This document shows, one piece after another, positions 18,537-19,791 of a stretch of 19,791 nucleotides of DNA. Position 1 is the stretch's first letter. Each line of letters starts with the position of its first letter. The stretch is from an uncultured Mycoplasma sp. (GTDB lineage Bacteria; Bacillota_I; Bacilli_A; Mycoplasmatales; Metamycoplasmataceae): the NCBI GenBank assembly GCA_949284615.1, contig CASDWL010000026.1, forward strand, positions 1-19,791, in the 5' to 3' direction. The notes under the pieces were generated by a model. That model had not been told where the DNA came from. It saw nothing but the letters and a program-made list of their open reading frames with translations, and did no database searches. The translations under genes were made by a program, and so were the position numbers.

Positions 18537-19791
18537 AATTAATTTCTTTACCTTTAAAAATATAGTTATTTTGATGAGAGGTTTCAATCACAATTCTTTT
18601 ATTCAAATATTTTTTTAAAATAGGAAATAGTTTATTTTTAAATTCAATATCAATGTTTTCAAAAACTTCATCTAATAAAATTAATGATGAATTAACCGAA
18701 AATAATTTAAGAATGTAAATAAATTGTTTTTGTCCTAAAGATAAATTTTTACCATTGTCTTCTATTACAGAGCTTAGCTTTAAATTCATATATTCAAATA
18801 GTGTTCTTAAATTATATAATTCATAATTTTTAATTAAAATATCTGAATTGTTGTTATTTAAAGATGTTAAATATTCATAGATAGTGCAATTAGGCAAATA
18901 TTCATTACTGCTTATATAACAAATCTGTTGTCTTAATTTATCAATATTTAAATTTAATAAATGCTTATTGTTTATATATATTTCATCTTGATAAATTAAT
19001 AAAGATACAATTTTCATAAAAGTCGATTTTCCAGATCCATTTTTCCCTGTTAATTTAATATTAGAATTTATAGTCACATTGTGAATTTTAAGTTCAAAAT
19101 TTCCATATTTATATAAAACATTTTTTATCTCTATTTTTCTTATTTTTTCTACATTTTGAGTACTATTAGACAAAATATTTGTTTCTTCATCCATCATCAA
19201 AAAACCATTGATATTGTCTATATATTGATTAATATTTGGATATTCAAATATGAAATCAATTAATGATAGATAAGAGGTAATAAAAAAATTAAATGATGAT
19301 ATATAAATAAAAACATTTCCAAAAGAGAAGTTAAAATTCAATGCTTGTATTACAAAAAATGTAATAATTAAAATATTAGTGATATTTTTTATAATACTTT
19401 GACATAAAGAATAATATAAATTTATTCTTAAAATCTTTTTTTCTGTTCCAATTACTTCATTAATAGAATTATCAAATTTATTTTTTAAAAGAATATTTGT
19501 TTGTTTCATTTTAAATTGCTCTATAGAGTTAACAATATTTAAATATATTTTTTTAAATGCAATATTTTGTTTTAAACCTATTAAGAAAATTTCTTTGAAT
19601 TTTTTCTTAAAAATTAAAGTTATTAATGTGAATATTCCTGCTACAAATATAGATATTATAAATATATATAGATTAAGTAAAAATAAGACAATTAAAAATA
19701 CAAAACAAGATATAAAATTAATAAAAATATTTATAATTAATCCTGTTTGATAATAACTTATTTTATTTATTATTTCCATGTTTTTTAAATG
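18520..19791 (-). CDS. ABC exporter (fused membrane and ATPase domains), C-terminal part; possible peptide/bacteriocin type
   Basis: The frame is open to the window edge (HLKN before the first Met), so this is probably the C-terminal 423 residues of a longer exporter. Counting from the Met at 19779, hydrophobic segments lie at about 13-57 (two helices) and 121-178. The ATPase domain follows: Walker A LTGKNGSGKST (243-253), signature LSLGQ (346-350), Walker B LILLDE (366-371) and H-loop SHQ (401-403). The Q-loop position reads YISSNEYLP, so the usual Gln appears replaced by Ser. The NMEIINKISYYQTGLIIN start resembles the region after the GE.+.RFND-type loop in C39 peptide exporters, suggesting that two or more helices and perhaps a peptidase domain lie outside. 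No Trp codons at all. Substrate unknown. Confidence 0.82.
   Translation of the reverse strand, partial: HLKNMEIINKISYYQTGLIINIFINFISCFVFLIVLFLLNLYIFIISIFVAGIFTLITLIFKKKFKEIFLIGLKQNIAFKKIYLNIVNSIEQFKMKQTNILLKNKFDNSINEVIGTEKKILRINLYYSLCQSIIKNITNILIITFFVIQALNFNFSFGNVFIYISSFNFFITSYLSLIDFIFEYPNINQYIDNINGFLMMDEETNILSNSTQNVEKIRKIEIKNVLYKYGNFELKIHNVTINSNIKLTGKNGSGKSTFMKIVSLLIYQDEIYINNKHLLNLNIDKLRQQICYISSNEYLPNCTIYEYLTSLNNNNSDILIKNYELYNLRTLFEYMNLKLSSVIEDNGKNLSLGQKQFIYILKLFSVNSSLILLDEVFENIDIEFKNKLFPILKKYLNKRIVIETSHQNNYIFKGKEINCEYFI

Overview
The window comes from an AT-rich, wall-less bacterium of the class Mollicutes (a mycoplasma in the broad sense). TGA codes for tryptophan throughout: arcA, arcB, topA, nrnA, rarA, the polyamine transporter genes, lepA and a cupin gene are all interrupted by TGA codons at positions where their families have Trp or tolerate it, and all read through cleanly with genetic code 4. 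Carriage of the arginine dihydrolase pathway points to a non-fermenting or mixed arginine-using species. I do not assign a species. From memory, the arginine deiminase reads more like the M. penetrans/M. pneumoniae type than the M. arginini/M. hominis type, but I could not test this.

Layout. Bases 1-3482 (minus strand) hold arcA-arcB-arcC followed by an APC-type amino acid permease that runs off the left edge. This is a compact arginine-to-ornithine ATP-generating operon. Bases 3699-7814 (minus) hold topA (DNA topoisomerase I), then nrnA (DHH phosphoesterase) and rarA (AAA+ recombination factor), with rarA and nrnA overlapping by 11 bases. At 7870-8657 (plus) is the ribosomal pair rplU-rpmA, preceded by a structured leader of about 180 bases and followed by a strong bidirectional stem-loop at 8679-8717.

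Bases 8736-15176 (minus) hold the polyamine ABC importer potA-potB-potC-potD, tightly packed or overlapping. A gene for a large proline-hinged surface protein follows with its own extended -10 promoter. lepA (EF4) diverges from potA at 15375-17171 and converges on ybeY (17181-17630).

The right end (minus, 17696-19791) holds a small cupin protein, a 125-residue single-pass membrane protein that resembles the shrunken remnant of an HlyD-type accessory protein, and the C-terminal part of a membrane-spanning ABC exporter cut by the window edge. This last pair is the least ordinary part of the window: a possible peptide or bacteriocin-type export system in a cell without a wall. The other unusual items are the nested stem-loop leader of rplU, an L27 without the Prp-cleaved N-terminal extension, a coiled-coil insertion in PotA, and a perfect 18-bp palindrome in the potA/lepA divergent region. 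No tRNA, rRNA, insertion sequence or CRISPR array was seen. No gene-free stretch exceeds 300 bases.
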